Below, one piece after another: positions 36,086 through 44,600 of a DNA stretch of 64,000 bases. The stretch comes from Dyella sp. OK004. GTDB lineage: Bacteria > Pseudomonadota > Gammaproteobacteria > Xanthomonadales > Rhodanobacteraceae. The notes under the pieces were generated by a model. It was not told the DNA's origin and made no database searches. It saw nothing but the letters and a program-made list of their open reading frames with translations. The stretch spans positions 1 through 64,000 of the forward strand of contig NZ_FOZI01000003.1 in NCBI RefSeq assembly GCF_900114495.1. The letters are read 5' to 3'. A program made the translations under genes and the position numbers. The stretch's first letter is position 1; each line of letters starts with the position of its first letter.

Positions 36086-37579
36086 CTATCTGGTCTTTGT
36101 GGCCGGGTAGGTATTCGACCCACGAACCAGCTTGAATCCGACGATTGCACCATCGTCGCTTCGTTCGAAGCGAATCGACATGTCCTGCGCCGTCATGAAG
36201 AACGCGGTCTTCGACTCCGGAAACAGCTCCATGCGCTTGGCGCCGAACAATTCACTCTGGAAGTAGAGGCGTTCGCCTTCGGCGACGATGTGGGCGGGCA
36301 GGTTCACCAGCTGATAGTCGCCTGCCAGCTGTTTATTCGCATTGGCATCGCCGGCGATCGCGGTCTTCTTGATTACATGGAACTCAGGCCAGCCGTACTC
36401 GGCGGCAATACTGGACAGGATCTCGTCGATGAGGGCCGCGCCGTTGTCGCTATTGGTCATCACCACCACGCCCTGGCCGGAGCGGGTGTAGCCATACAGC
36501 TGAGAGCGGAATCCTTCGGTGCCGCCAGTATGAGCGAAGCTGGTGCGGTCGCCCAGGTTCTCGACGAAGAAACCCAGGCCGTACTCACCCAAGCCGCGGG
36601 TCAGCATGGTCGAGGTCATGTTGCGCGACAGAATTTTGTCGGACTTGCCCGATTCCGCTTGTTGAACCTCGATCACCACACGCGCCAAGTCGCTGGGCGT
36701 GGTCCAGAGACCGGCCGCGGCGGACTCCGGATAGTTATGCCATTGACCCGCGATGGCCTTGCCGTTGCCGTCGTAGCCCGTGGCCGCCAGGTCATGCCAG
36801 ATGCTTGGCAGTGGCACGGCGAAGGTGCTCTGGGCCATCCCCAGCGGATCCAGGACCGCCGCTTTCATGTACTGGTCGAACGGCTGCCCACTGGCTTCGC
36901 TCATCATCAACTGGACGATGCTGTAACCACCGCCTGAGTAGCGCCAGGTACTGCCGGGGGCAATGTCTACTCGGACTGGTTCGGAGTTTGCGGGCGCCGT
37001 ACCGTCCAGCACCTGCAACAAGGTCGGCAGCTTTTGCCCCGGCACATATCCCTTGAAACCATGCACCGTTATGCCAGCGCTGTGATTGAGCAGCATGCGC
37101 AGACTGACCGCCTTGTCCCGGGTGAACTCGTTCTGCGGAATCTTCCAGGACACGAGTTGGCTATTAGCGTCCCCGTCCAGCGAGAGCTTGCCTTGTTCAA
37201 CCAGGCGCAAGGCCCCCATGGCGCTGACCGCTTTGCTGACCGAAGCGGCCTGGAACAGCGTGGTCGTGGTCGCGGGCCGCCGACTGGCGATATCGGCCAC
37301 GCCGTAGGCACGTACCCATTCGATGCGGCCGTGGTTGATGAGGGCAATGCTGACCCCAGGAACCTGATAAAAGGCCATGCGCTCTGTCAGTGTCATTTTC
37401 TGATCTGGTGAGCCCTTGACCACGACGCGTGTGGACAGTCCCTGCTCGACCCTGGTGATCCGCGCTTGAAGCGCGGACGGCGTCGCTTCGGCGGAAGCTG
37501 GCGCCAATGGCGACTGAGCCTGGGCGCACAGGCTCCACAGCAAGAGCGTTGCGCAGGTCAGCCGTAGGTGATTCTTCAT
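36086..37579 (-). CDS. serine hydrolase, class C beta-lactamase family
   Basis: 497 residues from ATG 37579; a longer frame to 37663 lacks a signal peptide at its start. Signal peptide MKNHLRLTCATLLLWSLCAQ, so periplasmic. Ser-x-x-Lys nucleophile SVSK at ~113-116, and the Tyr motif YSGGGYS near residue 220. Ends with an extra ~110-residue beta domain. Such proteins include esterases, D-aminopeptidases and peptidoglycan-acting enzymes, so antibiotic resistance should not be assumed. Confidence 0.88.
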   Translation of the reverse strand: MKNHLRLTCATLLLWSLCAQAQSPLAPASAEATPSALQARITRVEQGLSTRVVVKGSPDQKMTLTERMAFYQVPGVSIALINHGRIEWVRAYGVADIASRRPATTTTLFQAASVSKAVSAMGALRLVEQGKLSLDGDANSQLVSWKIPQNEFTRDKAVSLRMLLNHSAGITVHGFKGYVPGQKLPTLLQVLDGTAPANSEPVRVDIAPGSTWRYSGGGYSIVQLMMSEASGQPFDQYMKAAVLDPLGMAQSTFAVPLPSIWHDLAATGYDGNGKAIAGQWHNYPESAAAGLWTTPSDLARVVIEVQQAESGKSDKILSRNMTSTMLTRGLGEYGLGFFVENLGDRTSFAHTGGTEGFRSQLYGYTRSGQGVVVMTNSDNGAALIDEILSSIAAEYGWPEFHVIKKTAIAGDANANKQLAGDYQLVNLPAHIVAEGERLYFQSELFGAKRMELFPESKTAFFMTAQDMSIRFERSDDGAIVGFKLVRGSNTYPATKTR

Positions 37580-37848
37580 GAAAGGTTCGCCGTAGCAGTA
37601 TGGGGTTCTGGACTCAGATGCATGAGCAAGCCATTTGGTTGCAACCGCTGCGCTTCCAAGCAAGCTTGCGTGTCTGCGTCGCGACGCTGGTCAATTTGTC
37701 CGACGAGCCTGGTCAACGGGGTTGGCAAAGGTCGGTCACCCGGCTGGCAGTCCGCAGTCAGAGACATTGAACTGCACTCTGACCTTGTTTTCGAGTCATC
37801 AATAGTTTACGCAAAGCTACTTGTCACCCACAGCAGGAGACCCGTTCC

Positions 37849-38253
37849 ATGCCGATCGAATGCATCAATCCCGATGATCTGCCGATTCCGGAAATGTACA
37901 CCCAGGTCGTTGTCGCGACAGGAAGTAAGTTGGTATTCGTCTCGGGCCAGCAGCCCGAAGACATAAACGGCAAGCTCGTTGGTCACGGTGATTTTGCGGC
38001 TCAGGCGCGCCTGGCGTTTAGCAATCTCGGCCGTGCGCTTGCTGCTGCCGGTGCCCGGCCTGAGCAAGTCTGCAAGATCACCATCTATGTCGTCGATTAC
38101 AGACGCGACGAACACGTGCCGATCATCGAAGCGGCCCAGATAGCGCTGTTCGGAGATCACAAACCGGCAAACGTAGTGGTCGGAATAGCGATGATGTCCC
38201 CCGGCTACCTGATCGAGGTCGATGCAATCGCGGTCATCGACCACACCACCTAA
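37849..38253 (+). CDS. RidA family protein (YjgF/YER057c/UK114)
   Basis: 134 residues with LVFVSGQQPEDINGKLVG, LGRALAAAGARPEQVCKITI and a C-terminal PGYLIEVDAIAVI, the RidA/YjgF fold. Members deaminate reactive enamines made by PLP enzymes or bind small ligands. The end lacks the strict CxxxE variation, so substrate is uncertain. A family 2 palindrome follows and could terminate transcription. A family 3 motif (GAACTGCACTCTGACC) lies just upstream. Confidence 0.85.
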   Translation: MPIECINPDDLPIPEMYTQVVVATGSKLVFVSGQQPEDINGKLVGHGDFAAQARLAFSNLGRALAAAGARPEQVCKITIYVVDYRRDEHVPIIEAAQIALFGDHKPANVVVGIAMMSPGYLIEVDAIAVIDHTT

Positions 38254-38340
38254 AGCTACGCGAGGGCGCGGTAGATATGTAGCTTACGAATACGCTACTG
38301 AAGGCTTGCGGTTTTCAGCCCGATTGAACATCGGTTCGAG

Positions 38341-38393
38341 AAAACGGGACAGAGGTGGTTAATTGCATCTAACTACCTTCGTCCCGTTTTTTT
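38341..38393 (+). repeat. family 2 palindrome, copy 3
   Basis: AAAACGGGACAGAGGTGGTT, loop AATTGCATCT, AACTACCTTCGTCCCGTTTT then TTT. The 20-nt arms pair with three exceptions. It has the form of an intrinsic terminator and lies between RidA and a convergent membrane-protein gene. Confidence 0.9.
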
Positions 38394-38403
38394 CGTTTTC
38401 TGA

Positions 38404-39300
38404 TCAGGCCGCCGCCTGAGCCATGTCGGTAACGACGTCGCCACCACACACATCACGCCATAGGTGATACATCATCCCGAACATCACCGCGAACACCGTC
38501 AGCATCATGGCGATATAGAGCGGAATGAGCAGCACGAACATCAGCCATGTGCCGACGAGCTTCCCGAGCAGGGCGAGTAGAAGGGCCACGATCGCGATGG
38601 CAATTGACATGACAATCCAGCCAAGGACGAGGCTCACTGCAAACACGATCAACGGCAGCAGGTTTTTCAGCGCGCCGACTACGCCATCGCCGATGGCGCC
38701 GAACACACTGCGACGACTCAGCGCCACCTGGCCAAGGCTGATCGCATAGAAACCCATCATGAAAAGGCCGAGCACCATGAAAAGTGCCATGGCGATTCCG
38801 AAGCCTTGGGGTAACGCCGGCGGTGGCTGATGAGTAGCTTGTGCAGTCACTACTTGCATGTACCAGCTGGCGATGCTGCCTCCCGTCGCTGCAATAATGA
38901 TTCCGAGCACGACAAGGTAGGCCACCATGATCGCCAGTCCGTAGCCGATCAGTCGTAACGCTTCGCCTTGTCGATAAGGATTGAAGATGTCGCGAGCGCG
39001 GGCCGGCAATCCGCGCTCAGCGGCGTCAACCACCCGCAGGTAGCCCGCATAGAGCGGCGCGATCAGCAGGCCTATCAGCATGGAGAATGCCATGATCAAA
39101 CCGAAGGTTGCCGGACTCTGCGGTGTGCCGGTGCTCATCGCGTGGAACTGCATCGGCAGCGTGATCAGCGTTGGCAACAGGCATGCCGCCACCAGGAAAG
39201 CTGCCCCTCCTAGCAACGGCTTCGGATGGCGGAAGGCCACGGTGATGCCGTTCGTCAGCCAGCCAAAACCGGCCGACGGTCCCTTGGATCGTGTCGTCAT
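38404..39300 (-). CDS. BPSS1780-type membrane protein
   Basis: 298 residues with six to seven hydrophobic helices and the conserved start GFGWLTNGITVAFRHPKPLL. This matches the BPSS1780 family of inner-membrane proteins, whose function is not established. A clear ribosome site (GGGAAAGGACACT) precedes the ATG. No operon partners. Confidence 0.82.
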   Translation of the reverse strand: MTTRSKGPSAGFGWLTNGITVAFRHPKPLLGGAAFLVAACLLPTLITLPMQFHAMSTGTPQSPATFGLIMAFSMLIGLLIAPLYAGYLRVVDAAERGLPARARDIFNPYRQGEALRLIGYGLAIMVAYLVVLGIIIAATGGSIASWYMQVVTAQATHQPPPALPQGFGIAMALFMVLGLFMMGFYAISLGQVALSRRSVFGAIGDGVVGALKNLLPLIVFAVSLVLGWIVMSIAIAIVALLLALLGKLVGTWLMFVLLIPLYIAMMLTVFAVMFGMMYHLWRDVCGGDVVTDMAQAAA

Positions 39301-39518
39301 AGTGTCCTTTCCCTGAGATCGGCGCCCCCGCGCCGTGCAGGCCCAGCATAGCGGGTGGCGCTAATGCCACCTAGACGGGGGAGGCTTCCTGCCGCTTGCG
39401 CGCAGCCCGTCCGCCAGTAAGTATCCGGTCATTCATCAGGGTTGGAAACGATAGGCATGGAAATCCCCGTGGGAGCACTCGCCCTTGTTGGCTCGGGCGA
39501 CTACCGATGGACGTCGAA

Positions 39519-39568
39519 AACGGGGTCAGGTTCACTTTCTGTGTTAGTTAAGTGAACCTGACCCCGTT
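39519..39568. repeat. family 3 perfect inverted repeat
   Basis: AACGGGGTCAGGTTCACTT, 12-nt loop, then AAGTGAACCTGACCCCGTT: 19 of 19 bases pair. A decayed relative is at 55612-55660 and partial arms occur at 32601, 35228 and 37766. Confidence 0.9.
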
Positions 39569-39635
39569 AGCTTTCTTGACGACGTGCTTTCGGTAGCGAC
39601 TGGCGGCTAGAAATACAAATCACGAGGACGAGCAA

Positions 39636-39682
39636 GCGGGGTGGAAGTGGTTGATTGCGTTTAACTACCTCCATCCCGTTTT
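39636..39682 (+). repeat. family 2 palindrome, copy 4
   Basis: GCGGGGTGGAAGTGGTTGAT, TGCGT, TTAACTACCTCCATCCCGTT then TTC. Ends 30 bp before the SIR2 start codon, so it may block read-through into that gene. Confidence 0.85.
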
Positions 39683-39711
39683 CTTGCGCGGTTTCTTGCA
39701 AGGATTAGCAC

Positions 39712-40737
39712 ATGCACTGCTTGCTCTTAGGCAATGGCTTGAATCGCCTGTCCATGTCGCTGAGTTGGCATGAGCTTCTTGAGAGGCTTGCGGCTGATCT
39801 CGGTCTCGCCGGCCTGGTCCGCATCTACGACCAAAAGCCTCTTTCGCTACATTTCGAGGAGCTCTGCGTTCGACTGACTGACTACGGCAAAGTACGCGAT
39901 GCAGAGAATGCCGTTAAGAAGCAGATCGCCGAGCTAGTCGATATTTTCCCGATCCACCCGCTGCACGTTGCCCTCGCGAGCCAATTCCAAGTCATTCTTA
40001 CCACGAACTATGACTTCACCATTGAGGAATCCTTGGGGGGTGGCATCCGTACGAGGAATACAGTGCTGCCCGAGTCGAGGTACAGCTTGTTCAGGCGTAT
40101 GGAGGTCGGGACACGCACAATCTGGCACATCCACGGTGAAGCAAGTCGTCCACAAAGCATTCTTCTGGGCTACGACCATTACGCTGGCTATCTACAGAAG
40201 ATGCGCAACTATCTGACGAATGGCGTACCGTCTGAGGGAGTAACAGGCCAACTCAGATCGCCTCTGAGAGCCGGACTCCATGATTTCGAGAAGTACGACG
40301 TCCATTCGTGGGTCGATTATTTTCTTCGTGATCACCTACATGTGGTGGGCTTCGGGTTCGACTTCACAGAGATCGATTTATGGTGGCTGGTCGTATACAA
40401 GCGAAGGAGATATACACGGACCGGAAAGACCTATTTTTACATCGTCAACATCGACGGTACCGTCGCCGATCATGAGAATGCCAAGCTTTCGCTATTTGAT
40501 TCTATCGGCGTCGAAGCGGTGGTTGTTCAGGCCTCAAGCTATGAGGATGGGTACGTAAAGATTGTGGACGCTGTTTCGTCTAACATTGCTAGGCACAAAG
40601 ACTGGCTGCCACACAGCCTTAGCAAGAAGCCGAGTATCGACGGAGATGACCTTGACCGCTTCTTGATTCGCCGAAGAGCAGGCGATGCGCAACTCAATCT
40701 CCCCTTAAGACGACTACGCAAAAGGCGGCCTCAATGA
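39712..40737 (+). CDS. SIR2-like domain protein, putative defence NADase
   Basis: 341 residues. SIR2-type NAD-binding motifs: LLLGNGLNRLS at the N terminus (GxGxN), LTTNYDFTIE near residue 100 (the TTNYD signature of SIR2_2-like proteins) and IWHIHGEA near residue 140. After residue ~250 comes VVGFGFDFTEIDLWW, typical of the family end. Bacterial SIR2 proteins of this kind often act as NAD-depleting effectors in anti-phage systems (for example ThsA, DSR, pAgo-SIR2). Start at ATG 39712 with AAGGA upstream. Its neighbour is a DUF4160 gene. Confidence 0.85.
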   Translation: MHCLLLGNGLNRLSMSLSWHELLERLAADLGLAGLVRIYDQKPLSLHFEELCVRLTDYGKVRDAENAVKKQIAELVDIFPIHPLHVALASQFQVILTTNYDFTIEESLGGGIRTRNTVLPESRYSLFRRMEVGTRTIWHIHGEASRPQSILLGYDHYAGYLQKMRNYLTNGVPSEGVTGQLRSPLRAGLHDFEKYDVHSWVDYFLRDHLHVVGFGFDFTEIDLWWLVVYKRRRYTRTGKTYFYIVNIDGTVADHENAKLSLFDSIGVEAVVVQASSYEDGYVKIVDAVSSNIARHKDWLPHSLSKKPSIDGDDLDRFLIRRRAGDAQLNLPLRRLRKRRPQ

Positions 40738-40869
40738 GGGGTGATCGCCGGTAGACCGTATGCCTGGGCGATTTTTGAGATAGTCACATAACGATCCATT
40801 TGCCCTCCTTAGGGGTGTGGGTGAGCTTCGCCACCATCAGCGCGCTGAGCAGGACGGGGAGTTTTACGT

Positions 40870-41250
40870 ATGGCTGACCTCGAAACCCTTATTAAGTCGC
40901 TGCAACGTGATCTCGCGCTTTCCGACTTGTTTAGTCGCACGCGAAACGGCGGTCCCGACGTTTGTGAGCTATCGCTACTGCTCATGGATCGGATGAAGAT
41001 CAAGATGTACCAGGAGAAAGGGCATGCCATGCCGCACGTACATGTTGATTACGGTAGAGACAGTCATGTGGCTAGCTTCGCCATAGACGTTCCACGCTTG
41101 CTTGAGGGCGATCTTGGGCGCCATAGGAATGCTACCGTCATTGAGTTCATCTCCGATCATCGCGAAGAATTGCTCTCCATCTGGCGCGGTCTGCAAGCAG
41201 GTGCGAATGTTGCTCCGTTGGTTGTACAGCTCCGCGCTGATGCCGAGTGA
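40870..41250 (+). CDS. DUF4160 family protein
   Basis: 126 residues. The core MKIKMYQEKGHAMPHVHVDY is the DUF4160 signature (I-x-M-x-x-x-x-H-x-x-x-H-x-H), with three His that could bind a metal. DUF4160 proteins are often next to toxin-antitoxin genes or DUF2442 partners. Ribosome site GGGGAG upstream. The gap to the SIR2 gene is 132 bp and both face the same way; a functional pair is possible but not proven. Confidence 0.82.
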   Translation: MADLETLIKSLQRDLALSDLFSRTRNGGPDVCELSLLLMDRMKIKMYQEKGHAMPHVHVDYGRDSHVASFAIDVPRLLEGDLGRHRNATVIEFISDHREELLSIWRGLQAGANVAPLVVQLRADAE

Positions 41251-41374
41251 TAGGGCCATCGCCCCCCCCAATACTCGTGCCTTGCCAGGACGGGAAGGAA
41301 ATGGAGCTGGCTCAGGTTAACTTTTCGAATCGAGTAAGCGAGCTCGGCCCAGTTATAAGTTGCCTTGAGAAGAT

Positions 41375-41935
41375 TCAAGGCTGATGCGTTGCTACATAGC
41401 TACTACGCCAGTCTTCTAGTTCTTGCGCACGAATAGCTGCTCTCTCCATTCGGCACGTCGACAAGGTGCTCGGCCCCGGAGTCGACCCGAATCGGTCAGC
41501 CCTTGCTGCGCAGTCTTTTTCATAGAAGGCCAGCCATGCACGCTGTGCTGCCTGAATATCCTTAGTGGCATCCTTGTCTTCTAAGGCGGTAACTGCAGCC
41601 ACCAGCGCTTTGTAAGCTTTGTTCAAACGCGCATCCTGATACGTAAATTCGGTATCGGCACAATCCCCCCAAAGCACCACTTGCCCCTGCGGGGCTTTGA
41701 TGCACGCGTCGTAGCTAGGCCTGATGCCGTAATACCGTGGCGATATGTAAGAGAGGCGTTCTACGCCGGGCATGATGCCAATGCCGTTGATGACCTCAGC
41801 CTCGTCGCCGGACTTGGTTTGATGGTCCTGCGCGCTGCTCGCTTTGGGTGTGGTTTGTGGTGTCGATGCCGGCGCGCTACCGAAGAGGGATAAGCAAAGC
41901 AGCGGCGCCGCCCAGGCATTCGTTGCCCGATTCAT
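41375..41935 (-). CDS. LprI-type / DUF1311 secreted protein
   Basis: 186 residues from ATG 41935. Signal peptide with hydrophobic core WAAPLLCLSLFGSAPAS. The end contains FTYQDARLNKAYKALVAAV and RAWLAFYEKDCA, the DUF1311/LprI N-terminal pattern with paired Cys. LprI of Mycobacterium inhibits lysozyme; in Gram-negative members the role is undetermined. Periplasmic location expected. Confidence 0.82.
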   Translation of the reverse strand: MNRATNAWAAPLLCLSLFGSAPASTPQTTPKASSAQDHQTKSGDEAEVINGIGIMPGVERLSYISPRYYGIRPSYDACIKAPQGQVVLWGDCADTEFTYQDARLNKAYKALVAAVTALEDKDATKDIQAAQRAWLAFYEKDCAARADRFGSTPGPSTLSTCRMERAAIRAQELEDWRSSYVATHQP

Positions 41936-42249
41936 AGATTCGTCCTCCAGACATGAAAGTCGCACGGTGGCTCCATGCGGTTGCACTCTATTGAAGCGAT
42001 GTTGAGCGCTACTGCTTAAAACGGTAGCACTTAAAACTACTCATCAGTGGATGACACACTTCGCTCGTGTCGTGCAAGCAAACGCCTACAGACGTCCATC
42101 TGATCTTTTGCTAGCTTCGTTCCGTTGCTCGCGGAGTCTGTGGTACGTCGACGCAAGCAACCATTGCAGTGATGCAGTGTAGAAGCGCGAGCCAGAGGTG
42201 TTACTAGCACCCCTGACTCGCTAACCAAACCAACTGAAACGGAGTTGAT
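41936..42249. other. intergenic region, no gene seen
   Basis: 314 bp between divergent genes. No supported frame, hairpin or repeat. It should contain the promoters for both sides. Confidence 0.45.
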
Positions 42250-42504
42250 ATGGCTAAGCCAGATCATACGGCACAAGCTTGCCCGCCGAACCCCTCGGCG
42301 GCACCCTCACCGATCAACCGGGCGGTTCGCGTTATCAGCGAACACGACTGAGGAACCGCGGCGCTGCCGTTTCCATGCGAATCCACTTATGCCGTTGCAC
42401 TCGGCGCGTTGTCGCGTGCATCGATGGAAAGCGCAGTCGCTGCGATCCACTTCTTCAATCACATCGTACCGATGCTCACGCATGAGCCGTCGGTGAGCCC
42501 TTGA
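42250..42504 (+). pseudogene. 84-codon frame broken by an in-frame TGA
   Basis: Starts with ATG 42250 (CGGAG upstream) and encodes MAKPDHTAQACPPNPSAAPS, then a TGA at 42349 (codon 34). The same frame continues with CESTYAVALGALSRASMESA and HFFNHIVPMLTHEP to a TGA at 42502. The helical, Ala-rich second half looks coding, and its layout resembles small DUF3077/DUF6124-type proteins (tentative). A nonsense mutation is the simplest reading. The next gene starts 87 bp later. Confidence 0.55.
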
Positions 42505-42590
42505 GTCCTGTGATCGCCTCGCGGCACGTCGTGCGTTGCGCACGGTGTGCCGCACCTGGGACGAGAAGGGCGGCTACCAAGGAGATAAGC

Positions 42591-42914
42591 ATGCACAAGG
42601 TTTTGGGAGAGCGCTGGATGCTGCACCACGCCGGCTATTACGCCGACCCGCAAGCCACGCCGGCCGAACTATTGAACGACGCCACCGAGTGGATGGCCTA
42701 CGCACGCGGCATTGTCGATCTGTTGTCGGAGTTGGTGTTCGAGGCGGATGCCGTGAACGTGCGGCGTCTGTCGCTGGCGATGGATGGCGTCAGTGTGTTG
42801 ATGGATATGAGCGCGCGCTCCGTCGCTCAGGCTCATGGGCATTGGCTGGAGCATGCGCGAAGGGAGACTGGTGCGGCGACGGCGACGGCGACGGCGACGA
42901 GCGACGATGCATGA
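42591..42914 (+). CDS. small helical protein, unknown function (possible DUF3077-like)
   Basis: 107 residues from ATG 42591 with a strong AAGGAG six bases upstream. Predicted all-helical: TPAELLNDATEWMAYARGIV, RRLSLAMDGVSVLMDMSARS. The tail is a hexanucleotide tract (GCGACG repeated) coding for Ala-Thr repeats, prone to slippage. Resembles small cytoplasmic proteins annotated DUF3077 in Pseudomonas, but I am not sure. Downstream of a likely broken relative (42250-42504). Confidence 0.6.
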   Translation: MHKVLGERWMLHHAGYYADPQATPAELLNDATEWMAYARGIVDLLSELVFEADAVNVRRLSLAMDGVSVLMDMSARSVAQAHGHWLEHARRETGAATATATATSDDA

Positions 42915-42950
42915 CTTTCAGCACGGTTCGATGCATGACTTTCAGCATGG
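42905..42950 (+). repeat. 24-nt tandem repeat, two copies
   Basis: CGATGCATGACTTTCAGCAC plus GGTT is followed directly by a second copy ending CATGG. It overlaps the stop codon of the 42591 gene. Confidence 0.85.
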
Positions 42951-42954
42951 GAGA

Positions 42955-43006
42955 AGCGAGGTGGAGGTAGTCCATTGCATCTAACTACCTCTGTCCCGCT
43001 TTTTTT
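42955..43006 (+). repeat. family 2 palindrome, copy 5
   Basis: AGCGAGGTGGAGGTAGTCCA, TTGCAT, CTAACTACCTCTGTCCCGCT and six T. The stem GAGGTAG/CTACCTC is intact. Terminator-like, just after the 107-aa gene. Confidence 0.85.
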
Positions 43007-43095
43007 CTCGTTTTGTTTCTGCTTCCGTCTCGTTTTGTTTCTCTGGCCCAGCCCATAACTGCGCAACGGACATCGGCGTCCGTCTGGAGGCCTTC

Positions 43096-43602
43096 ATGAA
43101 ACGACCGATCATTGCCACAACTATCGCGCTCGGTCTTGCCTGCATTGGCAGCGTCAGTGCCGCCCAAGACGAGATCCGCACCACCAACTTGCAATACGTC
43201 ACCGTCAACGCACCACCAGGCCAATACGAAACCTACACTGTCGACTTGCACAAGGGTTACGGCTTGGAAGCCTTTGTCGGCAACACACACAAGCAGTACA
43301 TGCAAGCGCAGCGGGCAGCTGAGCGGTCGGAAGCCCTGCGGAAACAGGGTATGGCCCAGCGGCCGCTGGTCGCCGTGGCCGTCGACAACTCGACCGGCCC
43401 TGGCGTGGCAAAACAGTTCCAGCTGATCGACGCCAACCGAAACACGGTGGCCATCGTCAACGTGTACTGCAAGCAGTACGTACGGGCGGGCGGCCCACGG
43501 TGTCAGTTGGTTGCTCGTTCGTTCGGGTCAACGAATAGCCAGCGTCTGGCGTCGAGGCATGCGGGGCACCACGAACGGATGGTGGCGTATCGGCATGGCT
43601 GA
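43096..43602 (+). CDS. secreted protein, unknown function
   Basis: 168 residues. Signal peptide MKRPIIATTIALGLACIGSV with cleavage after VSA near residue 22. The mature part is basic and has two Cys close to the end (YCKQYVRAGGPRCQL) that could pair. Basic tail rich in His and Arg. No family recognised. Preceded by GGAGGCCTTC as a ribosome site. Followed by a family 2 palindrome after 170 bp. Confidence 0.7.
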   Translation: MKRPIIATTIALGLACIGSVSAAQDEIRTTNLQYVTVNAPPGQYETYTVDLHKGYGLEAFVGNTHKQYMQAQRAAERSEALRKQGMAQRPLVAVAVDNSTGPGVAKQFQLIDANRNTVAIVNVYCKQYVRAGGPRCQLVARSFGSTNSQRLASRHAGHHERMVAYRHG

Positions 43603-43772
43603 GCGGGGATGCGCCGTGTTTGTTTACTACCCGCGACGGACCGACGGCGTTCTGCTGTCAGTCCGTCGCCGCGGAGGCGGTCAGGCGCTGAGCGTGTTGC
43701 TTCGGCCAGACGATGCCTCCTTTAGCTTGAATTTGCTGGCGCGGCCGCTCAGCATGAGGGAAAGGAGCAGAG

Positions 43773-43821
43773 AAACGGGACGGAGTTAGTTGATGACGTT
43801 TAACTACCTCCGCCCCGTTTT
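43773..43821 (+). repeat. family 2 palindrome, copy 6
   Basis: AAACGGGACGGAGTTAGTTG, ATGACG, TTTAACTACCTCCGCCCCGT then TTT. It lies between the secreted-protein gene and a GNAT gene and overlaps a spurious upstream extension of the latter. Confidence 0.88.
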
Positions 43822-43855
43822 GTTCGGCTCCACTCAAGCGTCAGGCTCGCAGACC

Positions 43856-44302
43856 ATGCTCACCGTTTCCCGAATAAAGACGCTTCCTGATGACATTGAG
43901 GTGCTGAGCGCACCGGCGAATCTCGAGGGCCTGCGATTCGTCGCTCGCCTCGTTGACGAGTTTCGATCAGGATCCAATACCTTTTCCGAACCGGGCGAAG
44001 CCCTCTTTGAAGTTCGTGTCTCGGGCGAGCTGGTGGCGATCGGCGGGTTGAATGTCGATCCCTACACATCAAGCCGCGCCGTGGGCCGTGTGCGACGTAC
44101 CTATGTCCATCCTGAGCACCGAAGCCGTGGTATCGGTGCGGCACTCATCGAAGCCATCGAGAAGCATGCCCACGGCAAGTTCGACTTACTGCGCCTGCGC
44201 ACCGAGAGTGAGGCGGCGAGTCGGTTTTACGTTCGCGTTGGGTTTTCGCTTGTCTCCGGTGATCCGGAGGTAAGTCATGTCAAATGTCTGCGTCATCCGT
44301 AG
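43856..44302 (+). CDS. GNAT family N-acetyltransferase
   Basis: 148 residues from ATG 43856; the frame is open to 43790, but that part is the palindrome. Acetyl-CoA site RRTYVHPEHRSRGIGAALIE (R/Q-x-x-G-x-G/A) and FYVRVGFSLVSGDPE at the end. Acceptor unknown. Weak ribosome site. The gene is isolated. Confidence 0.85.
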   Translation: MLTVSRIKTLPDDIEVLSAPANLEGLRFVARLVDEFRSGSNTFSEPGEALFEVRVSGELVAIGGLNVDPYTSSRAVGRVRRTYVHPEHRSRGIGAALIEAIEKHAHGKFDLLRLRTESEAASRFYVRVGFSLVSGDPEVSHVKCLRHP

Positions 44303-44600
44303 AACTTCATCGCGCACGGGCCTTGGCGCCTCAGCGGCTTGTATCGTCTAGGCCGGGCTCAAGGCAGTCAGAGTCGTCATGCTGTGTCAGCCATTATGAA
44401 ATCGCGCACCGTGACTCATGTTTTCTCAGTTTTTGACTTGCGCCGCACTGCGTCGATGCCCGTCGCGATGTCATCGCTTTGACTCTATGCAGAAATGCTC
44501 TGCCATTCACGCTTATATCAATCGCAGCGGCGCGAAGTCGGCTGAACCTTGATGGCGCGCGTTCTGTAAAGACAAACCCTTTCACTCGGAGTTGAAGACG
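44303..44600. other. intergenic region, no gene seen
   Basis: About 300 bp between the GNAT gene and the alginate-lyase-family gene. A promoter for the latter must lie here, but no convincing boxes or repeats were found. Confidence 0.4.

Larger units (their letters stand above)
39301..39711. other. intergenic region with two different palindromes
   Basis: Contains a perfect 19-bp inverted repeat (39519-39568) and a family 2 palindrome (39636-39682). It separates the membrane-protein gene (minus) from the SIR2 gene (plus), so promoters for both lie here; none is obvious. Confidence 0.5.

Noticed and set aside
40731-40799. Short minus-strand frame of 22 codons with a helix-turn-helix-like start, between SIR2 and DUF4160
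   Set aside because: Too short, ends inside the SIR2 gene and lacks a clear ribosome site; may be a remnant but cannot be supported.
42349-42351. TGA read as selenocysteine
   Set aside because: No SECIS-like hairpin was seen directly after the codon and no selenium gene is in the window; a nonsense mutation is simpler.
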